64,000 bases of DNA, from contig NC_084794.1 of NCBI RefSeq assembly GCF_963169125.1, forward strand, positions 90,813,018 to 90,877,017. The letters are read 5' to 3'. The stretch is from Humulus lupulus. Lineage: Eukaryota; Streptophyta; Magnoliopsida; Rosales; Cannabaceae. Under the pieces are notes generated by a model. It did no database searches, was not told the DNA's origin, and saw only the letters and a program-made list of their open reading frames with translations. Shown piece after piece: positions 23,149 to 34,458 of this stretch; positions within the stretch are counted from its first letter, which is position 1; each line of letters begins with the position of its first letter. A program made the translations under genes and the position numbers.

Positions 23149-24946
23149 ATTGTAATGTCCTACTAATCAAGGACGACCTTCTAATCAAGTCCATTGGTTA
23201 TAAACGTGTAACTAAGGTTAATGACAAGGGTTAGTGTTAAAATTTTTGGTCAAAAGGAAACGTTGAATTTTCATTTAAAAGTTTAGTATATACATGGGAT
23301 CCCAAAATAACATAAAAAAATGATTAAAAGGTTATATACAAATCAAAATAAAAGCCAAGCCAACCTAGCTTGCAAAATAAGGGATACAACCATAGTTCCT
23401 CCAAGATAACCTTGGCTGTGGTGATTGAGCAGCTGCATATGTACACGCCACCACCGAAGCTCTCCAACTCATGGCTGGTCCAGCTTTCTTTTCCCCTTAC
23501 TTGCACCACATAGACCCGTGAGCCGAGGCTTAGCAAGAAAACTTAAACATGTGCATGATCAGTAAATACTGATTCTAGATGCATATCTAGCAGGCCCAGC
23601 AATAATAACATACTTATGCATGCACACAATAACAAATAAATGACTATAGGATCATTCTGGGGCCCGCTGCCCTGAATAGGTGACCATAGAGTCAACCCCG
23701 GGCCCTATGCCCTAGCTAAGTGACCATAGAGTCACCCGGGGCCCTTTTCCCTAGCTCTGAGTAATTAGACATAAAGCTAGCCAAGCACTTTTTTTTTTTT
23801 GCAATCAACCATAAGGTCACCCAACGTAATGGTACGTCCCTGATTAGGCCTAAGCCTTTCGACCAGCGCACAACGCGCTATTGCCGCCCTTGACTAATAA
23901 GACAATGCCTTAACTAGATATTCAGACAACCAGATATAGATAAGCATATTCCAGATCATACAAGTATGCATACATATTAATCACATATCTCAGCCAATTA
24001 AATACAAACACAGTAATAACCATATTCCTTAACAAGGTCGAGCCCTAATTACACAGATAATGAAAACAAGCGTATATCATTTAACAATTATCCGGATACA
24101 AAGCATTCGAGCATGCTTAATCGACAATCACATGCATAATCTTAATAATGTTCATTCTTAGGGGCTCGAGCCCTATACATAATTATAGTTAACAATCGGG
24201 TCAAGCCTTAATCACATATATCACGTATTGGGTGCAATTTTCTTACTTCAGATCCGAGTGCAACGTATAATAAGAACGACCCTTGAGCACGATCCTGGTT
24301 CCAAGCCCCTAGTGGTAACCTAGTCACAACCATAATATAGAATCCTGTCAATAACGAGCGAATAAAGGCTTCCGGACCGAGTCCTAGCCTCCTGGACATC
24401 GAATTCTACTAAACCGGGTAGTAGAATCGATCTCGTGCCCCTAAGTCTGAGTTCCCGCACTCAAAACCTTCCCTGGGCTCAAAAGCCCTTCAATCATCGC
24501 AAGGGCTCTCCTTTTGACACACGCGCCGCGGCCCGCCCCTAAAAGTGCCGCGACTAAAAATGGAGATTCAACACCTCCTTCTCCCTTTGTTCATGAGAGT
24601 CGCAGCGACTCGACATGAAAATCTAGTTTTTTCCCCATTTTCTTCAAGCTAAAACTCACCAAAAACCCAATCAAACATAGCCAAATCCCAAAAACAAAGT
24701 TCCCAATCAACTCAACACTTCATAAGCCTCAAAACCATCCCCCAAACACAACTTAAAACTCCACACAAAAACCAAATTCAGATTTGAGTTTTCAAAACTC
24801 TAAAACTCAACTAAAACTAGAGAAAGCATATATAATTAAGACTAGAAATCGATACCTTTGCTGCCCTAAACAACACTAAGCCCTTCCCCAAGCAATCCTA
24901 AGCCTAAGCTAGCTTCGATTCTCCTTATATCGCAAGAAATTCCAAG

Positions 24947-24951
<5 letters not shown>

Positions 24952-24978
<27 letters not shown>

Positions 24979-24991
24979 TGTGTGTGTGTGT
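24952..24991. repeat. GA/GT microsatellite
   Basis: An uninterrupted (GA)n run passes directly into (GT)n, about 40 bp in all, inside LTR F. Related LTRs (for example near 60480) have only short GAGAGA-rich sequence there. Confidence 0.95.
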
Positions 24992-26355
24992 ACACCAAGT
25001 GAGAGATAGTTTGGGAGAGCTGAGAGTGTTTTTTTTCCTTTGTTTTCTGTTTGTGTGTAGGTTACTTAGGGTCTGATTGGTTCAAGTTTAGAAAACTGTA
25101 TTTTTAAAAAGTGTGATTCTGAAATGAAAATATGAATTTAGTGACTGAAAAAATATTTATGAAAATGTGATTGCTTCACTATTTGTAAACTGATTTTGAG
25201 TTTTAAAAAATGGAATCTGTGATTGGTTAAAAATCTGAAAAATATAACAGAAACAAAATATGTGATTGGTAGATTTTGTATGATATATCAACAACATGAA
25301 ACAAATTATGTATGATATTAAATTTTAATTTGTCAATAAATTTAGTTAAATGAAATTTTAAATTAGTGCATTGCTTAAATTTATAATAATTGTTCATTCT
25401 CATAACATTACAATTTTTTTTTTATCAAAGTTACATTATTTTTAATTAATTAAGCATTTTTATTATAGCTAACCCATATTGTCCAACAATTTCATCTCCA
25501 ACATTTTTCATCTTAGTAGTATAAGTTTTGATTGAAATTAATATATGTTGACTTATAAATTTCACCTTGATCTCCACCTTGTTGAAAAATATTGTCATTA
25601 ATAGATCAGTGCATGCTAAAACATCAAACAACAAAGATATATCAACATAGCAAAGAATGCTTATAAAGATTTTGCTAGCCACTCTCTTCCCATACATCAC
25701 TCTCTCCTCTTTCTCTTTCTAAAATGATAAATGTATGTATAAAAGTTCACTTTCTCTCCTACTTCTTCTCTCTCTCCACATGCATAACTCTTTTTCTCCT
25801 CACACACATACTCTGTTTTATGATGATATAAATCATCACCATCTTTTCCAATGTTCATCTTTTCATTTCATCCTCCATAGTTGTTTTATGATCCAATTTT
25901 TTCATAATTTCTAGCTTTATTTCCTCCTTAGATATATTTTTCATTGGTAAAACTTTATATACTATATGCATATAAATATATGTTATAACAGAAAAAGATA
26001 TATATATATATTTATCTTTTATACCGTCTCTATCTAACTACCCAACCAAACATACCCACCATCTTACTCATTAAGTATTATTATCTCATCATTTTGTATT
26101 GTTATATACACACACATATATATATCCTCATTTCTTGTTGTTGTATGATGGATTGTAAGTCCGTGTATGTCCAGCTATATATATATATTTATATACATTA
26201 TGCTATCCCTTTCAAATAATAGTCTCCTTCAAAAATCCTATATAAAATACTTTAAGGGCAGCTGTTGCAGGATTCTAGATTTAACATATATATTCATAGC
26301 AAATTTTATTTCATAAAGATTTAAAATAAAAATCTCACAACATATATATACATAA

Positions 26356-28238
26356 TGATGGGGTTTTATGCCCCAATTAAAACTCATTTTCTTTGTAATG
26401 TCATTTTATTATCAATAGAAGAATATAAATCAATTTTTGACTTGGTCAATCACTTTGCTCACATGTTTTATTTTCATGATTATTTGTTTAATATAAACTT
26501 CTATTAAATCCCGATCATATAACTAATCGTATTTATAGTGACGTAATCATAGTGGAATATAAATATAATTATATGTTCAAACATAAGTTGGTCCTAAGAT
26601 TAGTCAGTGCACAAGATTTACACTGACTTGCCAATCTACGATATGATCTATTTACACATTGCAGTATTATGTTCTTTCCAAAACATTAGCAAAGTAGATA
26701 AGATCGGATGTATTTGTCACATCGGACTGGATCAATATTGACAGTAGATAGGATAAGTAAACATACTGTTATTATCTATTCTAGTCATGTCATATAGTTG
26801 ACCATAGGTCAATTCAATCTCAATTCTGAGTGGTTAGTATTCTAACTGATTGTATTATTTGAGTTCTTTGACTTGTTCGTTACCTGCTTACCCTACGGAC
26901 TAGCTCATACTTACATCTTGGGAACTCGGTAGTATAATTGAGTGGGAGTGTTAATCATAGATAGGAACATCTATAGCTTCTGATGAAGAAGTGAAACGAT
27001 GATTTCCTTTTAGTTTGGTTCAATGTGTTAAATGATAGAGATCTCATTTCAGTAATTAAATTAGTTTACTGAAATATCATTTACAAGGAACTAAGTATTT
27101 TAAGGATAAAATACAATGATGGGTAAAACGTTATTTTAGTCCCATCACATTGTGGACTGTCTATAGAGGATTGAGTGATAATTATGGTTGTAATAATAGA
27201 TAATTAATAGTGTATCTATATTTGTTATAGAGTGTTCTATGAATTCAAGAGTGCAATTCCGAGTCTTTAGTAGAGTCACGAGGAATTAATAAGTTAGTAA
27301 ATTTATTTGTTAGATTTATGATAACTTATTGGAGTTTGATTTTATAGGCACATGGTCCCCATTGTACCTTGGATAAAATCATCTAGATAGTCTCAATTAA
27401 TTGATTTAATTATCAATTAGAATTATCAAAGTTGACCAGGTCAATTTTGGATAGTTTCACAGAGTTATACAATTTAGAGAAGAAAAGAAATTTTAGGGCA
27501 CATTTATTAATTAAGACAAATTAGTGTCTAAATTTATAAGTACGTTTAAATCAAGATTCAAATTATAAATAATTAATTTGATAAAGGATTTAAATAGTTA
27601 TTAAATTAATTAATCAATAGAAAATAATACGGGCCTTGATTTTAAGTCCAGTGGGCTTATAATTAAATGGAAAATTTCACGGGCCTAAAGCCCATGAGAA
27701 TTTTGACCTAATAGCTTATATTGTCTATAATTTTATTGATTTTTTAATTAAAATAAATGACATAATTGAGTCTATAAATGGAATGCTAAGTGAGAGTTGA
27801 AATCAGATGACATAAATACTATCTGGATGAAGATCAAAAGATTTATTCTTGATGCTCTAGGTTTTAGATTCTCTCTACAACATAAGTCATTTTCTAAGCC
27901 TCAATATTCTCTTCTCTTCTTCTTCTTCTATGTGTATCTATATCATGTGTTAAGAATTGCCCACTCTAGTCTAGGTGATTCTAAGGATACTTTGGAAGGT
28001 TGTGAAGAAATTGAAGATCGTTTCAGTTTCTTGGTGATACCATGCAACAGAAATGATTCAAGGGTTAGAGAAACTGAAGGAATGACTCATTCATTCCGTT
28101 GCGTATAATGTAAGTGTTCTTATCATTATCCCTGTTTAAATTCAATTGTAGAAACATGTTTTAGATTGTCTTGTATTAATATGTTTAATATATGATTTAC
28201 ATAAAAATAATTAAGATCCTGTATGAGTTTTCCCAACA
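26356..28238 (+). repeat. Solo LTR of unclassified family D (copy D1)
   Basis: The termini are TGATGGGGTT and TTTTCCCAACA, length 1883 bp. The flanks are CATAA (26351-26355) and AATAA (28239-28243), four of five bases equal. The same sequence family recurs at 54779-56477 (D2). TATA-like CTATAAATGG near 27771 suggests plus orientation. The open frame at 27797-28108 is not supported as a gene. It is inserted in the Harbinger-like element. Confidence 0.8.
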
Positions 28239-28430
28239 AATAAAACATAGCAGATTTTAGTGATGGCAGAAGTGAGGTAGAGGGGAGGGGAGCAGAGAGA
28301 AAGAGAATAAATGGATTTAGTTTTTAGGATTTCGGAGAAGAACTTTAAAAAAATGAAGAAAGCGATGTTTTCTCATTTTTCATTTTGCAGTGTAATATCC
28401 AGATATTGATTTGGATTTGATTTTAAAAAA

Positions 28431-28772
28431 GGGATATTTGCGGCAATAATGCCTATGTAGTTCATTTTATTGCACTTAAATGCTTATGTAAAATTTTTGG
28501 CGACAATAATGCCTACCGTTACGATTTTAGAGCAGACGTTGGTCCCTGGGCCGTTAGGGGTATATTTGATACACGTGTCACGACCCGATTGGGTTAAATT
28601 ATTAAAATTTAAAAACAAAACTCTATTTATTATTCAGGTTTCTAATTTGAAAAAAAAAAACTAACCTTGATTAATTAATATAACCAGAAAAACCGATTGT
28701 CTGAAGTAGAGACCCAAAATCTAAAACAAAAAAAACTCAAAACTCCATACCCATAAAAATCATCTTTCCCCC
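28431..28772 (+). repeat. Left terminal inverted repeat of the MULE
   Basis: This copy pairs with 33436-33793. It contains the direct motif CAATAATGCCTA twice (28444-28455 and 28504-28515, 60 bp apart), a possible transposase-binding unit. Pairing continues inward past TTAATTAATATAACC and ACTCCATACCCA up to CTTTCCCCC. The transposase start codon lies about 58 bp inside, so the repeat probably supplies the promoter. Confidence 0.9.
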
Positions 28773-28829
28773 CACGATCGAAGAGACGACGACAACCGGA
28801 GGAGACGACGACGACACTATTGCAATACA

Positions 28830-31800
28830 ATGCCGACCATTCGACAACCGGGGGAACAACCACCCGACTACGGTGAGTTCTTTTCTGTTGATTGGGTTTC
28901 ATTTCTCAAAGTCTTCATGCAGTTATTTTTGGGGGAGAATGATAATGATGCTCTATATAGAGCAGTTTGGGCGGGGAAGGGTGTCGATTTTAAATTTTTT
29001 TGGGGGTGAGAATATTGTTGATTTATGGTAGGTGGTATTATTAAATTTGGGTAAAAATGTTGTTGGGAAGCATGTGCATACAATTGACAGAGTGGGGTCC
29101 ATTGAAATATATACTTTGTTTATTGAAAGGAATCTTTGTTGTTGTGGTTCATGGTTCAATCGTGCGGTACACTATGTTGCTCTTCAAGTGTGTGAACTAT
29201 ATTGTGTTTCGGTTTGTGTGTGTGTGAAGTGTTGACTTTGCATTTTTTATTTCTATTGACAGGTGGTCATACTAACAACTTCACTATTGCAATACACCAT
29301 AGGGGAAGCTGGTTTACTCCATTCGGCAATAGAAGATATGAGGGAGGTAAAGTTGATTATGTTGATTGGGTGGATACTGATTACTTCACTAGGATGGAAT
29401 TGGATGAAATGGCCTTGGACTTAGGACATAAACTTCCAGTGGGTTTTATGTACAAACCAATAGGAAAGGTGCATAATATGGGCTTCATGGTGGTAGGGGA
29501 TAAGGAGATCCTAAGAATTGTAGAGGATATTGAGAGGAATCAGGCTACAAAGATTGACATATTTCTTGTTTTTCCTGAAACAGTTCTACCTTTAGATTGG
29601 AAGGAAGATTCAGAAGCTGTTAAACATGTCCCTGCTAACATTTTACCTCCTCTGAAAAGATGTATTATAGAGGAATTACCAGATGATTGTGATGTCCCTA
29701 CAGATGTTGTTGGTATCCCTGTTGATGCAACCATTGATGGGGAATAAGAAGAGTTTGATGCTGATCAATATTCTGAGGAATTTCATGATGCTGCCTTTGA
29801 TGAACCTGACAAAGAGGAATATGAAGAAGAGTTTGACTACATGGATGATGAAAGTGATATGGAAGACCAAATACCAGAGGTGGTTGTGCTTTCAGATTCA
29901 GATGATGATATTGGTGATGTGAGGGAGGATACAGTTGAGGAGAACCAAGACCCGGTTCAAAGTGACAGAACTAGGAAAGGAAAGCAAGCTGGTGTGAGGG
30001 AAAATACATCTGAGGATAGCCAAGACAAAGTTCAAGCTGATGTGAGGGAAAATACAGTTGAGAAGAGCCAAGACAAAGTTCAGCGTGACAGAAAAGGGAA
30101 AGGAAAGCAAAGTGATGAAGATTTCATATTGGAGGAGGAAGAGTTTGAGCAAGATGTTGAAGCCGAGATAGAGATGGGTACACAGTCTGACCCTAGGAAG
30201 TGGTGGCGATCAGTTTCAGATTTTTGTACTCAAAATCTTGATGATGGAGACTCAGATGGTATATGTTCTGAGGAGGAGTTACACGAATTGAAGTCAGATG
30301 ATGAGTTTAATGCTGGTAAAAATTCCAAAGAATTCAACCCGAAAACCAAAATGCAAAACTTCCAATTTGTTCTTGGAATGGAATTTGCCACTATTACAAT
30401 TTTAAGGAATGCAATAAGGGAGTACTTTATTGAAGGTGATCGAGAATATGTATTTATTGCCAATGATTCAAATAGAGTTAGAGTTAAGTGCAAGGGTGCA
30501 AACTGTGAGTGGATGTTGTTTGCTTCAATAGTTAACAAGATAGATGGCAAAACAATGAGGGTCAAAACACTTGTTGACAGGCATAGTTGTGGCATTGTTT
30601 TGGACAATAAAAAGCTGACCTCAACTTGGCTTGCAAAGCACTTTTTGGAGCAATTTAGGCTAAATCCGAGTATGGAATACAATGTATTTAGGGAGATAAC
30701 TGCAAAGACCAAGTACTCACGTGTGTCTAGCTGGACATTTTACAGGGCCAAGACAAAAGCAAGGAAGATGTTGGATGGGTCTGTCAAGGAACAATACGCC
30801 ATTCTTGATGACTACTGTAAAAGGTTGTTGGCTACCAATCCTGGCTCTACTGTGAAGTTGAAAATTGATTTGGTTAATGGGAGAAGGCAATTTCAGCGTA
30901 TTTATATTTGTCTTAAGGCATGTAGAGATAGTTGGTTGGGGGGTTGTAGACCTCTAATTGGTCTTGATGGCTGCTTTTTAAAAGGATATTGTAAGGGCAT
31001 TTTATTGGCTGCAGTAGGCATTGACAGTAATAACTCCATGTTTCCCATTGCCTACTGTGTTGCTGAAAAGGAAAACACTGAGGTTTGGACTTGGTTCTTG
31101 GAGCTATTGAAGGCTGATATTGGGAGTTTGAGTCCCACCAAGGTGACAATGATGAGTGATTGTCAAAAAGGATTAGAAAATGCAGTGGGAGCCATCTTTA
31201 GTGGGTGTGAGGTGAGGTTTTCTGTTAGACATAGTCATGCTAACTTTAAAAAGGAATATCCTGGACTTTTACTTAAGCAACTTTTGTGGGCAGCAGCTAA
31301 TACTACAACACAAGCTGAGTTTGCTCGAGCAATGCAAGAAGTCAAGAATGTCTCGGATGGTGCTTACAATTGGCTGGCAGGGAAGAACCCCACAGAATGG
31401 ACTAAGTTACATATTTCAGAGTACCCAAAATGTGACATTTTGGTGAATAATTTGTGTGAGAGTTTCAATGCAGCCATACTTGATGCTCGTGACAAGCCAA
31501 TTATAACTTTACTAGAGAAAATTAGATTTTGGTTGATGTCTCGGTTTTATAACAAAAAAGCTGAGTTGGAGAAGATGACTCAACCTGTGGGGAAGAGAAT
31601 TTTGAAGATAATTGAGAAGAAAAAAGAGGTTGCAAAGCATTGTCTGGTTACTAGGTCTGACAAGTTTTAGTTTCAGGTTCAATGCAGCAATGGTAGTGCC
31701 TTGGTTGTCGATTTGGAATTCAGAACTTGTACATGTAGGAGGTTTCAACTATCTGGGCTTCCTTGTGGCCATGCACTAGCTACTATCTGGTTCATGGGAG

Positions 31801-32352
31801 GTAATGTCTTTGATTATGTCCACGGATTCTATAAAAAAGAATCATTGCAAAAAGCATATGAATAGAGTGTGCATCCTATGCCTAGTCCAGATATGTGGCC
31901 TCAGACAGGACTCAACCCAATTGATCCACCACCTGAGACGAAGCTGCCTGGAAGACCTAAGAAAGCTAGGAGAAGGGAGACAGATGAACCTTCACCTGCT
32001 TTAAAGAAAGCTCGAAGAACTGGACAAGTTAAAACATGCAGCAATTGTCTGAAAACAGGCCACCGGAGAGAAACATGCAAATCTGCTAAGGTGGTTAAGG
32101 TATAATCTTTATGCTTTCTTCTCAGTCCAGATAATTTTTATCATTGATTAGTTGCTTTATCATTGTTTTGTGAATTTGGAGCTAAATATTTGTTTGTTCA
32201 ACCTATTTTAGAATCGTGTGGTCAAAAAGCGAGGTCGTCCACCACTGCAGAACCCAACTGAATCCACACTTTTAAGGAAGGAAAGAAGACTGAAACAACA
32301 TGCTAAAGGAGGAACTAGTGGTGCAACCAATGCTCAACCCGATACTGTCTGA
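28830..32352 (+). pseudogene. MuDR-type MULE transposase gene, three nonsense codons
   Basis: The exons I infer are 28830-28872, 29263-32099 and 32212-32352, with GT-AG introns of 390 and 112 bp; their lengths sum to 1007 codons in one frame. The N-terminal part (FTIAIHHRGSWF, YEGGKVDYVDWVDTDYFT) is the PB1-like domain found in plant MULE proteins. An acidic linker follows with three VRExT-ExQD-VQ repeats. The DDE core has GLDGCFLKG (Asp codon 30966), MSDCQKGLENAV (Asp 31158) and NNLCESFN (Glu 31458). A SWIM zinc finger (CTC...CGH, 31728-31772), a CCHC knuckle (32037-32078) and two GRP/RGRPP AT-hook-like motifs complete it. Stops are TAA 29745, TAG 31668 and TAG 31863, so full-length product is not expected, although the domains remain readable. 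Confidence 0.9.
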
Positions 32353-32774
32353 CTGGAAGGAGTTTCATCTTTTGATTTTATTTTGAACTAGTGGTCGAAT
32401 ATTGTATTTTGGTGTCTGTTATGTTGACCATTTTAGAGTCATGTATTTTGGTGTCTGTTTTTTCAGTCATGACAGGGTCATGCTGGCCATGATATTGGTC
32501 ATGTACAGATCAGATACATTTGGCTTTTTAGGCCTATATTTTTGTACCTATCTCTTATGGTAATGAATGTAACTAGTTGTTGATCATATTTATTTCACAA
32601 AATACATAAACTAGAATACTGAATTCAAAATAGACCAAGATAGATTACATTGATTTGGGGTTTCATTTTACAACAAAATTCATTACAAATCAATGCCTAG
32701 GGTGCAATAGCTTTGTCATTGTCAATACTGCACATGAAGATTACCCAAAAATAAACTAACAATACCAACAACTT

Positions 32775-33326
32775 CTACTTTGATTTAGTAGCCCAAATAA
32801 CCACAGCCAATAGAATTACAGCAAAATACATAGTATTCAAAAAGTAGTAACACTGCATTCGACCTCCATCATTTACTCTACCCCTGCTTTCAGCACAACT
32901 TTCACAGCTTTCTCTTCCAACATTTTGAAGGTTGTGAGATTGTGTCTCAAATCCATTTGAAGAACCACTGCATTGCCGATGACTTCCAATGTCAGTTGTC
33001 GTACTTAGGGATGTGATTTCAGTTTCAAGGTCACCAATTTTTCTTAGTAGTCCAGGGATGACCACCTTTGCTCGATGGCACATTGGAGGGTCTATCCATT
33101 CAAAGAAATTACACCCACCATGAATCTGAAATCACCAAAACATACAAAATTTCTAGTGAACACCCATAACCATTTATTCAATGAATCAGATTACAAAAAC
33201 AAATGGAGATCTTACCCGATACTTGTTGCATGTTCTGAATCTTCGCCCATGATTTTTGTTTGTCCAAGCCGTTCTTTCTACCACTGGCCTTGGTGGTCGA
33301 CAATGGCAATTTTTTCCGTTCTCCAT
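32775..33326 (-). CDS. GRF-type zinc-finger protein carried by the MULE (two exons, intact)
   Basis: The minus-strand ATG is at 33326-33324; an in-frame TAG lies seven codons upstream, so this is the first usable start. Exon 1 is 33326-33216, intron 33215-33126 (GTAAG...TTTCAG, 90 bp), exon 2 33125-32775 ending TAG. The product has 153 residues and no internal stop. Residues 7-49 fit the GRF zinc finger: CHC (C7, C9), NHGRRFRTC (C33), then GGCNFFEW (C42). Residues about 56-77 (LLRKIGDLETEITSL) suit a short coiled coil. Residues 132-149 (YFAVILLAVVIW region) form a probable C-terminal membrane anchor. Small plant proteins with this GRF/coiled-coil/tail layout are common; GRF fingers bind single-stranded nucleic acid in better-studied proteins. 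Its role in the MULE is unknown; alternatively it is a captured host gene. Confidence 0.85.
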
Positions 33327-33435
33327 TAACCCGATGCAAAAGATGCCCTAACCCCCAATTCGAAGGAATTACAAGTTTTCTTCTACTGGGTTCACGTGCT
33401 ATACTGTTGGGGGTGGATTGTCTGGGTGTGGTCAG

Positions 33436-33793
33436 GGGGAAAGCTTCATCTTCATCGTTTTTCTGGGTATGGAGTTTTGAGTTTTTTTTGTTTTAGATTA
33501 GTTTTAGAACTTGGTTTGAGACAAACGGTTTTTTTGGTTATATTAATTAATCACAGTTAGTTTTCTTTTTTTGTTTTTAATTAAAAACCATAACCATTAA
33601 TTGTTTTTGTTTTAAATTTTACTAATTTAACCCAATCGGGTCGTGCCACGTGTATCAAATATACCCCTAACGGCCCAGGGACCAACGTCTGCTCTAAAAT
33701 CGTAACGGTAGGCATTATTGCCGCCAAAAATTTTATATAAGCATTTAAGTGCAATAAAATGAACTACATATGTATTATTGCCGCAAATATCCC
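33436..33793 (-). repeat. Right terminal inverted repeat of the MULE
   Basis: This copy pairs with 28431-28772. It carries small differences from the left copy (for example one of the CAATAATGCCTA motifs reads CAATAATACATA). The GRF gene starts about 110 bp inside it, so the repeat probably provides that gene's promoter. Confidence 0.88.
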
Positions 33794-34458
33794 TTTAAAA
33801 AATAACTTACCAATCACTTATTTTATGGGACCCATAAACTTTAAGTTTTCAAAACTATAAAATTGGACCCAAATTAGATACCAATCAGACCCTTAGAGTT
33901 CACGTAACTCTAAGCAAGTCCCGAAGCTCAGGGTACCAAAAACGTTCCCGAGGGTAAAATGATCAAAATTCCCTCATAATCTCACTAACTCCGAATATAT
34001 CATCAAATATTTATTCCCATTACATGATATCTCGGTAATGTACTAAATACCCAAAATATCAATTGACTCACCCTAAGTCGGATATTTGGTCCCGTTGTGA
34101 CTCTCCCGCTAATTTGCTCTCTAGGATCGCCTTGTGTCAAGTAACCCAAATATATCTACATAATAATATGGTCGCACACATATATGCACATATATTCCAA
34201 ATATATACCTAACGAGCCAAATTACGAAAAATGTCATTCTAACAAGAAACAGGGCCACATGCATATTTAATACACCTAAATATGCATACATAGTCATATT
34301 ATAATATAATCCATGCAATCATATAATGATACACACATATATCACATAAACACATATTTCATAATTAAATCACATATATTCAAATAATTCTTCATAATTT
34401 GTCATCCTAGTCTCCTAATTATGACCTTAAGCCTTATTAGGTAATTTTTTACGTTACA

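Larger units (their letters stand above)
28431..33793 (+). mobile_element. Mutator-like element (MULE) with two convergent genes
   Basis: This is a 5363-bp element flanked by the perfect 9-bp duplication TTTAAAAAA (28422-28430 and 33794-33802), the size typical of Mutator elements. Long inverted repeats (about 28431-28772 and 33436-33793) start GGGATATTTGCGG; the outer ~170 bp differ at about five positions. Between them are a MuDR-type transposase gene on the plus strand (28830-32352, three nonsense codons) and an intact GRF zinc-finger gene on the minus strand (33326-32775), transcribed towards each other. The near-identity of the repeats and the exact TSD suggest a fairly young insertion. 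Confidence 0.93.
25069..33892. mobile_element. PIF/Harbinger-like non-autonomous element, containing D1 and a MULE
   Basis: The terminal inverted repeats are 13 bp and perfect (GGGTCTGATTGGT at 25069; its complement ends at 33892), flanked by TTA on both sides (25066-25068 and 33893-33895), the target duplication typical of PIF/Harbinger. Without its two insertions the element is about 1.6 kb (25069-26355, 28244-28430, 33803-33892). No transposase is seen in it, so it is non-autonomous. GTGATTGGT-type motifs recur near the ends (about 25218 and 25262 on the plus strand, about 33808-33816 on the minus strand). It inserted into LTR F. Confidence 0.85.
23151..34458 (-). repeat. 5' LTR of Tekay-like element F, split
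   Basis: The LTR proper is 23151-25068 plus 33896-34458, about 2.48 kb. Plus-strand termini are TGTAATGTCC and ACGTTACA. It aligns with LTRs G (42112-44550), H (56478-61014), I (62182 on) and, in reverse, E (56592-58714); shared landmarks include the TTGAGCAGCTGCATATGTAC-like block near 23430 and the CCTAGTCACAACCATAAT block near 24328. A GC-rich palindromic block is at about 24525-24610. It is split by the Harbinger-like element 25069-33892. Confidence 0.9.

Noticed and set aside
27797..28108. 103-codon open frame in LTR D1
   Set aside because: It is not open in the aligned part of D2 and has no domain.
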